A DNA stretch of 54,525 nt from positions 1-54,525 of IMG/VR virus record IMGVR_UViG_3300009181_001959. One strand, 5' to 3'. How positions within the stretch are numbered: the stretch's first letter is position 1; each line of letters starts with the position of its first letter. The position numbers and the translations under genes are program-made. The DNA comes from a virus. Below are positions 45,482-52,447 of this stretch, piece by piece. The notes under the pieces are model-generated. The model was not told the origin of the DNA. It made no database searches and saw only the letters and a program-made list of their open reading frames with translations.

Positions 45482-45745
45482 TTATACAGTTCCCCAACGC
45501 AACACAAACCAATTTGCATCACGTTCATTTTCAAATATAAAATCTCTGCCATTGCGTTCAAAAGAATTTTTACAATTCAATGCTAGCCAGTGTGTAATAT
45601 CCACAGCATGATTATTGTCTATTAAACGCGGTAGCATAACACGACACCATCCTATACCTTGTAACATTCCCCAAAGTATTTCTCGATCAATATCATTGGC
45701 CATTTGTTTTCCGGCCTTATTGATTAGTTCTTCTTGTATATTCAT
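45482..45745 (-). CDS. Small protein with WF-LRW C-terminal motif
   Basis: 87 aa, helical, starting NIQEELINKAGKQMANDIDR. It ends with FENERDANWFVLRWGTV. This last block (aromatic then F-x-L-R-W) is shared with the products of the 46357 and 46647 genes. Function unknown. Confidence 0.68.
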   Translation of the reverse strand: MNIQEELINKAGKQMANDIDREILWGMLQGIGWCRVMLPRLIDNNHAVDITHWLALNCKNSFERNGRDFIFENERDANWFVLRWGTV

Positions 45746-46125
45746 TTACGGGCTAACTCCAACAGTATCACATATTTTTGATATGCTTTTTCCACTGCGG
45801 GATTCTTGTCTCGTACCATCTGGTCTCTGCTTGCGTCAGCCCATATCTTCTTGCTATACTCACGATCATCACTGAGCCGTTGCATGTGTTCCTGTTCTCC
45901 CACTAACCTTGCTAAGTTGTCCCGAGTCAAATGTATGGCTTTCATGGGCACAATCTCAGTTTCTATTTTGGAACGGTCAGTGTCATAGAAGTCTCGATAG
46001 TAAGATTGTGCCTGCTTCACGTACTGATTGTACTCTCGACTGTCTTCAACACGGCATTCAAACTTGGAAATAAAATACTCTAGTTCTCCAGCAGTGTCTC
46101 TGTGTTTGACGTAGTTATGTTTCAT
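45742..46125 (-). CDS. Helical hypothetical protein
   Basis: 127 aa from the ATG at 46125 (AGGTGG 6 nt upstream). Helical and strongly charged, starting KHNYVKHRDTAGELEYFISK. It ends NPAVEKAYQKYVILLELARK, similar to the end of the 43008 protein (NPSVRKAYERFILIAQL), so a C-terminal module is shared. Function unknown. Confidence 0.68.
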   Translation of the reverse strand: MKHNYVKHRDTAGELEYFISKFECRVEDSREYNQYVKQAQSYYRDFYDTDRSKIETEIVPMKAIHLTRDNLARLVGEQEHMQRLSDDREYSKKIWADASRDQMVRDKNPAVEKAYQKYVILLELARK

Positions 46126-46138
46126 GAGCTCCACCTAA

Positions 46139-46360
46139 TCAAAAATACTCATCTGGTTCTGCAAAGTAATCCCAGCCCTTGCCGCCTAACTCGGCCCACA
46201 TAATCCATTTGGCTTCTTCTTGTTTACACGACTCGGGCATGGCGTCACTGCTTACTACGCATTCGCATTGAGCGCAGAAGTAGTTCATGCCATTAGTTGG
46301 CTCATCATAATAGGCAACACCGCCACAGGGCATGACCATGTAGTCTGTATAATCAATCAC
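46139..46360 (-). CDS. Small Cys-rich protein
   Basis: 73 aa from the GTG at 46360, with AGGTGG in the same place as in the 45742 gene. FCAQCECVVSSDAM (about 28-41) and a later C form a likely Zn site. Function unknown. Confidence 0.62.
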   Translation of the reverse strand: MIDYTDYMVMPCGGVAYYDEPTNGMNYFCAQCECVVSSDAMPESCKQEEAKWIMWAELGGKGWDYFAEPDEYF

Positions 46361-46635
46361 GATGACCACCTAATCAAAAACATAGTCATATGCTTGCGAC
46401 TTTTAAACTGCCAAATATTAAAACTAATACGTTTGCCACAATTGGATTGTTCACACCATGCTTGTACAGGATCCATATCATCTTCACGGAGCCCACGTTC
46501 AAAGCCTCTTGGTTGTATGTCATCCACATAGGCTTGCAGTTTAAGCCCTGGAAGCTCTTGCCATTTGATCTTGGGCATAGGAGTCATGTTGGCATAGAAA
46601 TGTTTAATCAGATCGTTGACTTGTGACTTTCCCAT
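46357..46635 (-). CDS. Small protein with F-LRW C-terminal motif
   Basis: 92 aa from the ATG at 46635 (AGGTAGG upstream). GKSQVNDLIKHFYANMTPMP is followed by LKLQAYVDDIQPRGFERGLR. The end, KSRKHMTMFLIRWSS, belongs to the F-x-x-RW group with the 45482 and 46647 genes. Two cysteines lie mid-protein. Confidence 0.66.
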   Translation of the reverse strand: MGKSQVNDLIKHFYANMTPMPKIKWQELPGLKLQAYVDDIQPRGFERGLREDDMDPVQAWCEQSNCGKRISFNIWQFKSRKHMTMFLIRWSS

Positions 46636-46646
46636 ACGCCTACCTG

Positions 46647-46847
46647 TTAAGACCACCGCAGGATAAACCATTCTCTTTGTGCCTCAGTTCGAAAACTCCA
46701 AAGCACATCAGTCATGCGGGTTCCAACTGCTTGTTCACTGGCCAGCCAAGCATCCAACTCCTCAATCTTTTCTGGAGTCATTTCTTCTTTATCCAAAATA
46801 AGCCCTGGCAGTTTGAACAGGCCAACTTCGCACTGTTGCATCTTCAT
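46647..46847 (-). CDS. Small protein with WF-LRW C-terminal motif
   Basis: 66 aa from the ATG at 46847, which forms ATGA with the stop of the 46844 gene. It starts KMQQCEVGLFKLPGLILDKE and ends RTEAQREWFILRWS. Related at the C-terminus to 45482 and 46357. Function unknown. Confidence 0.68.
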   Translation of the reverse strand: MKMQQCEVGLFKLPGLILDKEEMTPEKIEELDAWLASEQAVGTRMTDVLWSFRTEAQREWFILRWS

Positions 46848-47014
46848 AATTGCATTATTCTTTCTATAACTGTTCGTGCTTCCGGACAATCATTACGTTC
46901 CACTTGTGCTTCAATGGCCCGCTCTAATGCTTCGTGTAATTGTCTAAGGTACGGCCGCTCTTTGTAATTTGAATATGGTTGCGTCCAACGGATAGTGTAT
47001 AAATGTTTGTTCAT
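46844..47014 (-). CDS. Small helical protein
   Basis: 56 aa, read directly from the sequence: it starts MNKHLYTIRWTQPYSNYKER and ends VIERIMQL. A charged helix, LRQLHEALERAIEAQVERND, fills the middle. ATGA coupling on both sides supports it. Function unknown. Confidence 0.68.
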   Translation of the reverse strand: MNKHLYTIRWTQPYSNYKERPYLRQLHEALERAIEAQVERNDCPEARTVIERIMQL

Positions 47015-47223
47015 TGTTCAACTCCTAATGTTGTTGGCGCATGATCTAATACTGAGTTAAGATAAAAATACGCATCTTCATCACATATTGTAACACACAA
47101 GTCACTATGTTGCAAATCATAATCTACAAAATTGTGTTCAACATCGTACACACGGAACATGTATTTTCCAGTTTGCGTGTAGATCAAGTGTCCTTGTACA
47201 CCGTTGGCTGACTTTGGTTTCAT
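47011..47223 (-). CDS. Small hypothetical protein
   Basis: 70 aa from the ATG at 47223, ATGA-coupled to the upstream gene. Beta-rich: GHLIYTQTGKYMFRVYDVEH, then an acidic end with Thr and Gly. It shares a last GVEQ with the FAELIV proteins (GVEE/GVKE), perhaps only by chance. Function unknown. Confidence 0.65.
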   Translation of the reverse strand: MKPKSANGVQGHLIYTQTGKYMFRVYDVEHNFVDYDLQHSDLCVTICDEDAYFYLNSVLDHAPTTLGVEQ

Positions 47224-47420
47224 TTGGTTGTGCTTTGTGGGTAATAGTAATAACAATAAGAACGGTTGGTGTTCCAATCTCCTGCTATGCCATCCAAATC
47301 TTGTAGACTTGACACAGCACGATCTGTCATGCTGGCATGCTGATGCACAATCCATGGTGTGGCACGCCTTGCCCGCAAGTATTGCATAAGATAGGCCTTG
47401 CTTTGCTCAAGTCGATTCAT
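47220..47420 (-). CDS. Small hypothetical protein
   Basis: 66 aa, starting NRLEQSKAYLMQYLRARRAT. It ends in a Tyr-rich SYCYYYYPQSTTK. The Tyr run comes from a TAT/TAC-rich tract. Coupled by ATGA to its neighbours. Function unknown. Confidence 0.64.
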   Translation of the reverse strand: MNRLEQSKAYLMQYLRARRATPWIVHQHASMTDRAVSSLQDLDGIAGDWNTNRSYCYYYYPQSTTK

Positions 47421-47698
47421 TCTTCAACTCCGAAATGTTCTTTAATCTTGTCCACAATATGTTGGCTTTGCTGGATTCTTGCTTTATTCCAGACTTCATC
47501 ATGCGGATTATATACTTTCATATCCTCTACCCACTTTTTTTGTTCTAGGGCAATCTCAGCACATTTCCGAACAATCAACTCGGCGAACTTTTGTTCGAAC
47601 AAGTCCGAATTTACAGACAATATGATATTTGATACAGGGTGCCGTGTAGTAGCATATTCTCTAGCCTGTTCAGCAAGTTGTCGAATTCGTTCGTTCAT
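47417..47698 (-). CDS. FAELIV-family protein, copy 2
   Basis: 93 aa: NERIRQLAEQAREY at the start, KFAELIVRKCAEIALEQ in the middle, IKEHFGVEE at the end. The spacer between the last two elements is longer than in copy 1. ATGA-coupled. Confidence 0.76.
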   Translation of the reverse strand: MNERIRQLAEQAREYATTRHPVSNIILSVNSDLFEQKFAELIVRKCAEIALEQKKWVEDMKVYNPHDEVWNKARIQQSQHIVDKIKEHFGVEE

Positions 47699-47931
47699 TC
47701 TTTAACTCCGAAATGTTCTGCTATCCGATCAATAGCCTGTTCAACATAATACACACTATCTTCTGGTGTGCCCATATAATTTGGACTGGCAACTTCCATA
47801 CAATCTCGCACAATCAACTCAGCAAACCGTTCAGCAAACTTCTGCAAGTCTTGCATGTCCATTGTGGACCAAGTACCGGAGAATTTCTCATCCAGCGTCT
47901 GGCCCATCAGTGCTTTAATTTGTTCGTTCAT
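47695..47931 (-). CDS. FAELIV-family protein, copy 3
   Basis: 78 aa: NEQIKALMGQTLDEKFSGTW, then RFAELIVRDCMEVASP and a final IAEHFGVKE. Directly in tandem with copies 2 and 4. Confidence 0.76.
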   Translation of the reverse strand: MNEQIKALMGQTLDEKFSGTWSTMDMQDLQKFAERFAELIVRDCMEVASPNYMGTPEDSVYYVEQAIDRIAEHFGVKE

Positions 47932-48287
47932 TCTTTAACTCCAAATGCTTTCTTTGCGGCCTCAATGGTAAACAATTTGCTAGATGTAATACCAGATAAT
48001 AGTGCTTCCTCATCGGCTGACAAAATTGGAATAGCACGGTCTTCTACTCCGAAATGTTCTTTTAGCATATCACCTTGCGTCTTACCGCCTTCAGCAAGTA
48101 TCCAATCAACTTGTTTGGCACATTCCCGCACAATCAACTCGGCGAACTTTTCGTTAAACTGTGTATGCCAATCTACGTGTCCATCTTCCCAAATCTTGCC
48201 AGGAGTTTTACTTCTAACAGGTGGAGTATATACTTCATTCACATAGTCACCAGCCTCTAGGGCAAGTTCTCGAATTCGTTCGTTCAT
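47928..48287 (-). CDS. FAELIV-family protein, copy 4, with C-terminal extension
   Basis: 119 aa. The family core NERIRELALEAGDY ... KFAELIVRECAKQVD ... LKEHFGVED is followed by a second unit of about 30 residues that again ends in AAKKAFGVKE, so the terminal motif is duplicated. Function unknown. Confidence 0.76.
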   Translation of the reverse strand: MNERIRELALEAGDYVNEVYTPPVRSKTPGKIWEDGHVDWHTQFNEKFAELIVRECAKQVDWILAEGGKTQGDMLKEHFGVEDRAIPILSADEEALLSGITSSKLFTIEAAKKAFGVKE

Positions 48288-48667
48288 TCTTCAACTCCAT
48301 TTAGTTTGTCTTCCTCTACGGGTTGATCAGGAATGTTGTTGGAGTCACCATTGTCAGCAACCACAAATCCCATGCCCAACATTGTGTCCATTTCTGGAGG
48401 TGTGCAGTGTGGCCGGAATATAAACAGTCGACGAGTAAGATTATCTTTGGAATAGTATGTTCTGTAGCTGACACGCACCACAGCTAACCGTTGTTCAAGT
48501 TCGGCTATTGTGACACCTTGTGACCATTCGTCAGCAACTGATTCTCTGGTCTGCTCAAAGTAAAAATCCCGCATGGTTTGAACGCTATTTCCTGTCTTCC
48601 AAAATGCGTTTTGCTCACACCATGCCATTTTACGGTCCAACATTTCTGCTGTGATTTCATTGTTCAT
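48284..48667 (-). CDS. Hypothetical early protein
   Basis: 127 aa. It starts NNEITAEMLDRKMAWCEQNA, has a VRVSYRTYYSKDNLTRRLFI core, and ends KLNGVEE, recalling the GVEE end of the FAELIV genes. Function unknown. Confidence 0.68.
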   Translation of the reverse strand: MNNEITAEMLDRKMAWCEQNAFWKTGNSVQTMRDFYFEQTRESVADEWSQGVTIAELEQRLAVVRVSYRTYYSKDNLTRRLFIFRPHCTPPEMDTMLGMGFVVADNGDSNNIPDQPVEEDKLNGVEE

Positions 48668-49020
48668 TCTACTGCACCTTCTACCCGTTTGCTTTCTTTA
48701 ATAGTACGCATTAATTGCCTATTGCGTTCTTTTTGCTCTGCGGCAGTACGTTTTTCATCTGTGCTAATTCGGCACATCATATCGTAATCACGTGCCCACT
48801 TTACACCAGCTAGCCAATCCTCTAGTCGTTCTATGCTACCCACAAACAATTCCGCATCGCGGGAATAAATTGGCAATGCATCTGCATCTTTTGGTATTAG
48901 GCTTAGGGCTCCGTGATCTTCTGTCCAATCACTATGCTTGCTCTTGCTGAACTTAAAGCCAATCTCGTCAACTAATTGTTCAACACGTTTGATTCTTTGT
49001 ATTGTGTTCCATCCGCTCAT
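48664..49020 (-). CDS. Hypothetical early protein
   Basis: 118 aa, starting SGWNTIQRIKRVEQLVDEIG. The middle has ALSLIPKDADALPIYSRDAE followed by LFVGSIERLEDWLAGVKWAR, a pattern I recall from other phages. It ends in a charged helix. Function unknown. Confidence 0.7.
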   Translation of the reverse strand: MSGWNTIQRIKRVEQLVDEIGFKFSKSKHSDWTEDHGALSLIPKDADALPIYSRDAELFVGSIERLEDWLAGVKWARDYDMMCRISTDEKRTAAEQKERNRQLMRTIKESKRVEGAVE

Positions 49021-49367
49021 ACTGTCTCCAATGTGTGTTTACATGATTTTCTAAATTGAAAGCCTGGGCAAGTGCAATGCGGTGTAGCACCCAGTGTTAC
49101 CACATACTCATCACCCTTACTGCCTTTGACAATTTTGGTTTTTGGTTTGCCGCCTTCAAAACTAAACAGCATGTCATCAATCTTAACAATGTTCTTTCTT
49201 TCAATCACACGGAATGAAAATTCTGGATTGCCAGTGGACAGGGCCAATTGATTGGGGGTAACCCATTTGACTTTTACTTCATCGCCTTCATATTCATTGA
49301 ACTCATGCACTTGAAAAAAGTAAGAGCTACGACGTTCCCACATGGTGTTCTTAACTATTACTTTCAT
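49017..49367 (-). CDS. SWIM-type Zn-finger protein
   Basis: 116 aa from the ATG at 49367, ATGA-coupled to the lipoprotein gene. A beta-rich body is followed by CTCPGFQFRKSCKH (about 99-112), the C-x-C-xn-C-x-H signature of SWIM zinc fingers, which bind DNA or protein. It could mark host targets or regulate recombination. Confidence 0.78.
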   Translation of the reverse strand: MKVIVKNTMWERRSSYFFQVHEFNEYEGDEVKVKWVTPNQLALSTGNPEFSFRVIERKNIVKIDDMLFSFEGGKPKTKIVKGSKGDEYVVTLGATPHCTCPGFQFRKSCKHTLETV

Positions 49368-49579
49368 GGCTGACCCCATATGCAATTGATGTTGGGTTGT
49401 ATGCCAGCGTTGCACTTTTGTTCACGTTGCAATGCTTCATAGGGAAAGTTGCTGAGTCGTTGGAATTGCTCTCCACGACACACTTGCGGATCATAATATC
49501 TTGAGCCAGGACAAAGAGGAGCAGGCAATGAGCCACAGCCAGTAAGTACAATTACTGATAGTGCTAAAAGTGTTTTCAT
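49364..49579 (-). CDS. Small lipoprotein
   Basis: 71 aa. The signal peptide MKTLLALSVIVLTGCGSLPA has a clear lipobox LTGC (12-15), so the mature protein would be lipid-anchored at Cys15. The rest is short and Cys- and Pro-containing. An outer-membrane role such as a spanin subunit or receptor blocker is possible, but a Pro-rich Rz1 type is not obvious. First gene of the long polycistron. Confidence 0.75.
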   Translation of the reverse strand: MKTLLALSVIVLTGCGSLPAPLCPGSRYYDPQVCRGEQFQRLSNFPYEALQREQKCNAGIQPNINCIWGQP

Positions 49580-49610
49580 CTAACTCTTTCTGTGTGGTTG
49601 CTATGTTGTT

Positions 49611-49639
49611 ATTATAGCACTGAAAGTGAACTATGTCAA
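49611..49639 (-). promoter_or_regulatory. Early promoter TTGACA-17-TATAAT
   Basis: -35 at 49634-49639 and -10 at 49611-49616. It appears to be the only consensus promoter for all genes from 49579 down to 43592. Confidence 0.82.
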
Positions 49640-50038
49640 GTATGGAATTGTCAAATTGGACGCCAAGAATGTATCAAAATGGATAACTTCCGCTTGAGTA
49701 TGCTGTTGGAGATAGCGCACTTGCTCAATATCGCTTTCAACAAATATGGTAATGCCATTTTGGTTAATGATATTTGATTTATAAACTTGTGGCAGTTCCT
49801 CCAAACACTCGTGCCAAACTTGTATGGGCTTATTGGTAAAGTGCCTGTTGATCCAATCTATTGTTGTTGCTCTATAACGAGCAGGTCTGCCAGTTATAAT
49901 GTGCCATTCAAAGTCTGGTTTGAATACAGGCTTCATGTACACAGTCATGATTAGGAAGTCACCCAGGCCGCCCACATTGGGAATGGGATCACAGTCTGGA
50001 ATGAACACTCCATCCAAATCAAATGCTATCTTATTCAT
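49631..50038 (-). CDS. HAD-like phosphatase
   Basis: 135 aa from the ATG at 50038, which overlaps the PRTase stop by 8 nt; longer in-frame starts lie inside that gene. NKIAFDLDGVFIPDCDPIPN has the DxDG nucleophile motif (7-10). WHIITGRPARYR (about 48-59) is motif II. It resembles small phage HAD proteins acting on nucleotides or sugars. It is paired with the PRTase. Confidence 0.72.
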   Translation of the reverse strand: MNKIAFDLDGVFIPDCDPIPNVGGLGDFLIMTVYMKPVFKPDFEWHIITGRPARYRATTIDWINRHFTNKPIQVWHECLEELPQVYKSNIINQNGITIFVESDIEQVRYLQQHTQAEVIHFDTFLASNLTIPYLT

Positions 50039-50507
50039 CTCTATATCTAATGCCATAATCTTTGCTAACTTTTCTGCTACCCCACATTGGCTCTTCAGCA
50101 AAATAAGGTAATCGAACTCCTTGTATAATTCCATTTTGGATCTCCTTGGGAGTGTGCCAGTCACTAAACAGTACTGCCCACTTCCATTCAACATTGGGCC
50201 AATATGTTTCCATATACTGTTTGGTAGCCAAGTAAGTGGTACCTTGTAGTATATTGTCATCAACAAAGACAATGCGTTCTGGATCTCTAGTATTGAACAT
50301 ATCGGATAAGTTTGGCCAATATGCACCTAAAGGTAGTTTGAGTATTTGAGCAGTCCACATGGCGTAACTAAATCCGCTACGTGCCACAGCCACAATCTCT
50401 GTAGGTTTGAACTCATCAATCTTAGCGACCATATTATTAAAATACAGTTCACCCTCAGCTGAGGTCATTTGTCTTGGTTGTTCAGGGAAGTCTTTATATT
50501 TGTCCAT
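50031..50507 (-). CDS. Phosphoribosyltransferase
   Basis: 158 aa from the ATG at 50507. The PRPP-binding loop is RIVFVDDNILQGTTY (about 77-91), with the two acidic residues followed by a T/G-rich turn. An upstream VAVARSGFSYAMW (about 43-55) matches the PPi loop region. Type I PRTases attach phosphoribose to a base. The promoter at 50514 places the start of transcription on the ATG. Coupled with the HAD gene. Confidence 0.8.
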   Translation of the reverse strand: MDKYKDFPEQPRQMTSAEGELYFNNMVAKIDEFKPTEIVAVARSGFSYAMWTAQILKLPLGAYWPNLSDMFNTRDPERIVFVDDNILQGTTYLATKQYMETYWPNVEWKWAVLFSDWHTPKEIQNGIIQGVRLPYFAEEPMWGSRKVSKDYGIRYRDE

Positions 50508-50513
50508 ACGTCT

Positions 50514-50542
50514 ATTATATGTTATTATTTTACGCTTGTCAA
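50514..50542 (-). promoter_or_regulatory. Sigma-70 promoter TTGACA-17-TATAAT, leaderless geometry
   Basis: -35 at 50537-50542 and -10 at 50514-50519. Position +7 after the -10 is the A of the ATG at 50507. Confidence 0.8.
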
Positions 50543-50550
50543 CCACTGCC

Positions 50551-50558
50551 AATAAATA
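50551..50558 (+). promoter_or_regulatory. Late-promoter-like AATAAATA
   Basis: AATAAATA on the plus strand, then AAAAGG and the ATG at 50574. Confidence 0.5.
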
Positions 50559-50573
50559 TTGAAAAGGTCAATT

Positions 50574-51401
50574 ATGAAGATACTAGTAACGGGACACGAG
50601 GGATTTATTGGTCGTAACATGGCAGCTTTTTTGAGCAAGCAAGAAGGTTTTCAAATCGACGGATATGAATGGGATCCACAGGAACGTCCAAATGTCAAAG
50701 CCTATGATTGGGTAATACATCTAGGAGCAATAGCTGATAACAGTTCAACTGATGTTGAATCAATTATGCAACAGAACTTTGACTTTAGTTGCTGGTTGTT
50801 TAATGAATGTCAAACACATGGCACATATCTACAGTATGCCAGTTCCAGTACTGTCTATGGGAACACACGGAACTTTGAAGAAACTGCGGCCTGTAGTCCA
50901 CAGACTCCCTATGCTTGGAGCAAATACTTATTTGATCGTTGGGTGTTTAATCAGCACCCCACAATCTTTGTACAAGGATTTAGATACTTCAATGTGTATG
51001 GCAAGTGGATGCACATACGTGGCAAGAGAGCCAACGCTATCTATAAATGGCGACAGCAAGCACGTAAGGAAGGCAAGATCACTGTGTGGGAAAACGCTGA
51101 ACTGGTCAAGCGAGACTGGACTTGGGTTGGGGACATTTGCCAACTACAACTGGAGTTTATCAATACAGTTAAAGGTAGTGGCATTTGGAATGTGGGTTCT
51201 GGATTACCGCACAGTTTCTTAGACATTGCTGAATACATTGCAGAACAAGAAGGGGTGCCTATAGAGTATGAACCAGTGTCAAAACAAGAACTAACGCGGT
51301 TTCGTAACAAAACTTGTGCGGATCTAAAGCATCTAAAGGAAACAGTGGGAACCCGTAAATGGCTCAATGTTTACGAGTGGTTAGACTACGAAAAAAGTTA
51401 A
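50574..51401 (+). CDS. NAD-dependent epimerase, RfaD/heptose-epimerase-like
   Basis: 275 aa from the ATG at 50574 (AAAAGG upstream). The Rossmann motif is VTGHEGFIGRNM (5-16). IHLGAIADNSSTDV and YASSSTVYG follow, with the catalytic YAWSK (about 123-127) and RYFNVYG. The pattern matches ADP-L-glycero-D-manno-heptose 6-epimerase and related short-chain epimerases. With the RfaE-like domain at 1173 it could handle heptose. Preceded by a late-type motif. Confidence 0.82.
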   Translation: MKILVTGHEGFIGRNMAAFLSKQEGFQIDGYEWDPQERPNVKAYDWVIHLGAIADNSSTDVESIMQQNFDFSCWLFNECQTHGTYLQYASSSTVYGNTRNFEETAACSPQTPYAWSKYLFDRWVFNQHPTIFVQGFRYFNVYGKWMHIRGKRANAIYKWRQQARKEGKITVWENAELVKRDWTWVGDICQLQLEFINTVKGSGIWNVGSGLPHSFLDIAEYIAEQEGVPIEYEPVSKQELTRFRNKTCADLKHLKETVGTRKWLNVYEWLDYEKS

Positions 51402-51404
51402 ATA
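51397..51404 (+). promoter_or_regulatory. Late-promoter-like GTTAAATA
   Basis: GTTAAATA overlaps the stop of the epimerase gene and is followed by C and ATGATG; the second ATG (51409) is 5 nt past the motif. Confidence 0.45.
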
Positions 51405-51408
51405 CATG

Positions 51409-51762
51409 ATGAGAGCAAAAGACTTTATTACAGAACATAAGAAAGGTGTACGGGCCAAGAAGTACAACAAGAAGCCTGTGGCACCTATCAAACCCAGCGA
51501 TCAGTTTGAAAAAGAAAAAGCCAAGATCAATACTCCAGTTGGAGAACAAGGCAAAGCTACCCGCAAACTATGCAAGAGTACCAAGCCTGACAGTGAGTTG
51601 GGAGCAAGTCAACTAAGTAGTTGTATCAGTCAAGGCTTCCGTGCAAGAGACACTGAAAAGAAGTTTACCATTAATCGTAAACGTCAAAAGGTCAAAGGCA
51701 AAAAGGTCAAAGGCGGCAACTATGGAGGCCCACTTCCAGTATGGAAGGGCAATGCAGAATGA
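51409..51762 (+). CDS. Very basic candidate internal (DNA-packaged) protein
   Basis: 117 aa from the second of two adjacent ATG codons. It starts MRAKDFITEHKKG, similar to the capsid-targeting peptide of T4 internal proteins (F-I-T-E followed by the mature chain). The rest is strongly basic and low in hydrophobics (RAKKYNKKPVAPIKPSDQFE ... RKRQKVKGKKVKGGNYGG). These are properties of DNA-binding internal head proteins. Two Cys are present. A late-like motif adjoins the start. Confidence 0.65.
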   Translation: MRAKDFITEHKKGVRAKKYNKKPVAPIKPSDQFEKEKAKINTPVGEQGKATRKLCKSTKPDSELGASQLSSCISQGFRARDTEKKFTINRKRQKVKGKKVKGGNYGGPLPVWKGNAE

Positions 51763-52445
51763 GATTTGTTGAATTTATCATAAACGAAGATGTCAATACA
51801 GATATAAAGAAACTGCAAATTGAGTTAAAGGCAGCTGGCGCAGATTTAGGTCGATTTGGACCCAACGGCAATGGTATAGATGGAAAGATGGGGCCTTTAA
51901 CACAACAAGCAATGTTGAAGTTCCCAAAGATTGCTGACAAATATAAACAATCTATTGCTGTTGCTACCACTGATCCTAGCAAAGTAAAGATTGGTCAGAA
52001 TACAAATATTGATAATGCTACTAGAGATAGAGCACGAGCTTCTGTACAGCATCTTAATAAAAAAGACAGTGGCAGTGTCCTACCAGTTGACGGTCGTGTA
52101 TCAAGTCCATTTGGGCATAGAACACTTGGCGGCAATTCGCGGGACCATAACGGAACAGATTTTGCAGTACCAGTAGGCACTCCCATAGTTGCTCCTGCAG
52201 CCGGCACAGTATCCCGTACAGGAAATAACGGCGGGCCAGAAGGCACGTTTGTTGTATTAGATGCAAGCGGGGTTGTTCATAAGTTTTTTCATCTTTCTAA
52301 GATTATGGTAGAAAAAGGTGAGTTGGTAGAAAAAGGACAAACTATAGGTCTTAGTGGAAATACAGGACGTAGTACCGGCGCACATTTGCATTGGGAAAAA
52401 CATGTGGCTGGCCTGCCAGTTGACCCAATGACAAACAAAGGTTAA
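51759..52445 (+). CDS. M23 peptidase with peptidoglycan-binding domain and CTS-like N-terminus
   Basis: 228 aa from the ATG at 51759 (ATGA overlap). It starts MRFVEFIINEDV, a capsid-targeting-like peptide. Residues 17-57 form a PG_binding_1 domain (LQIELKAAGAD ... DGKMGPLTQQAMLKF). Residues 110-220 are the M23 metallopeptidase: HNGTD (H130, D134) and GAHLHW (H209, H211) supply the Zn ligands and catalytic His. It cleaves peptide cross-bridges. No signal peptide. Confidence 0.85.
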   Translation: MRFVEFIINEDVNTDIKKLQIELKAAGADLGRFGPNGNGIDGKMGPLTQQAMLKFPKIADKYKQSIAVATTDPSKVKIGQNTNIDNATRDRARASVQHLNKKDSGSVLPVDGRVSSPFGHRTLGGNSRDHNGTDFAVPVGTPIVAPAAGTVSRTGNNGGPEGTFVVLDASGVVHKFFHLSKIMVEKGELVEKGQTIGLSGNTGRSTGAHLHWEKHVAGLPVDPMTNKG

Positions 52446-52447
52446 TT

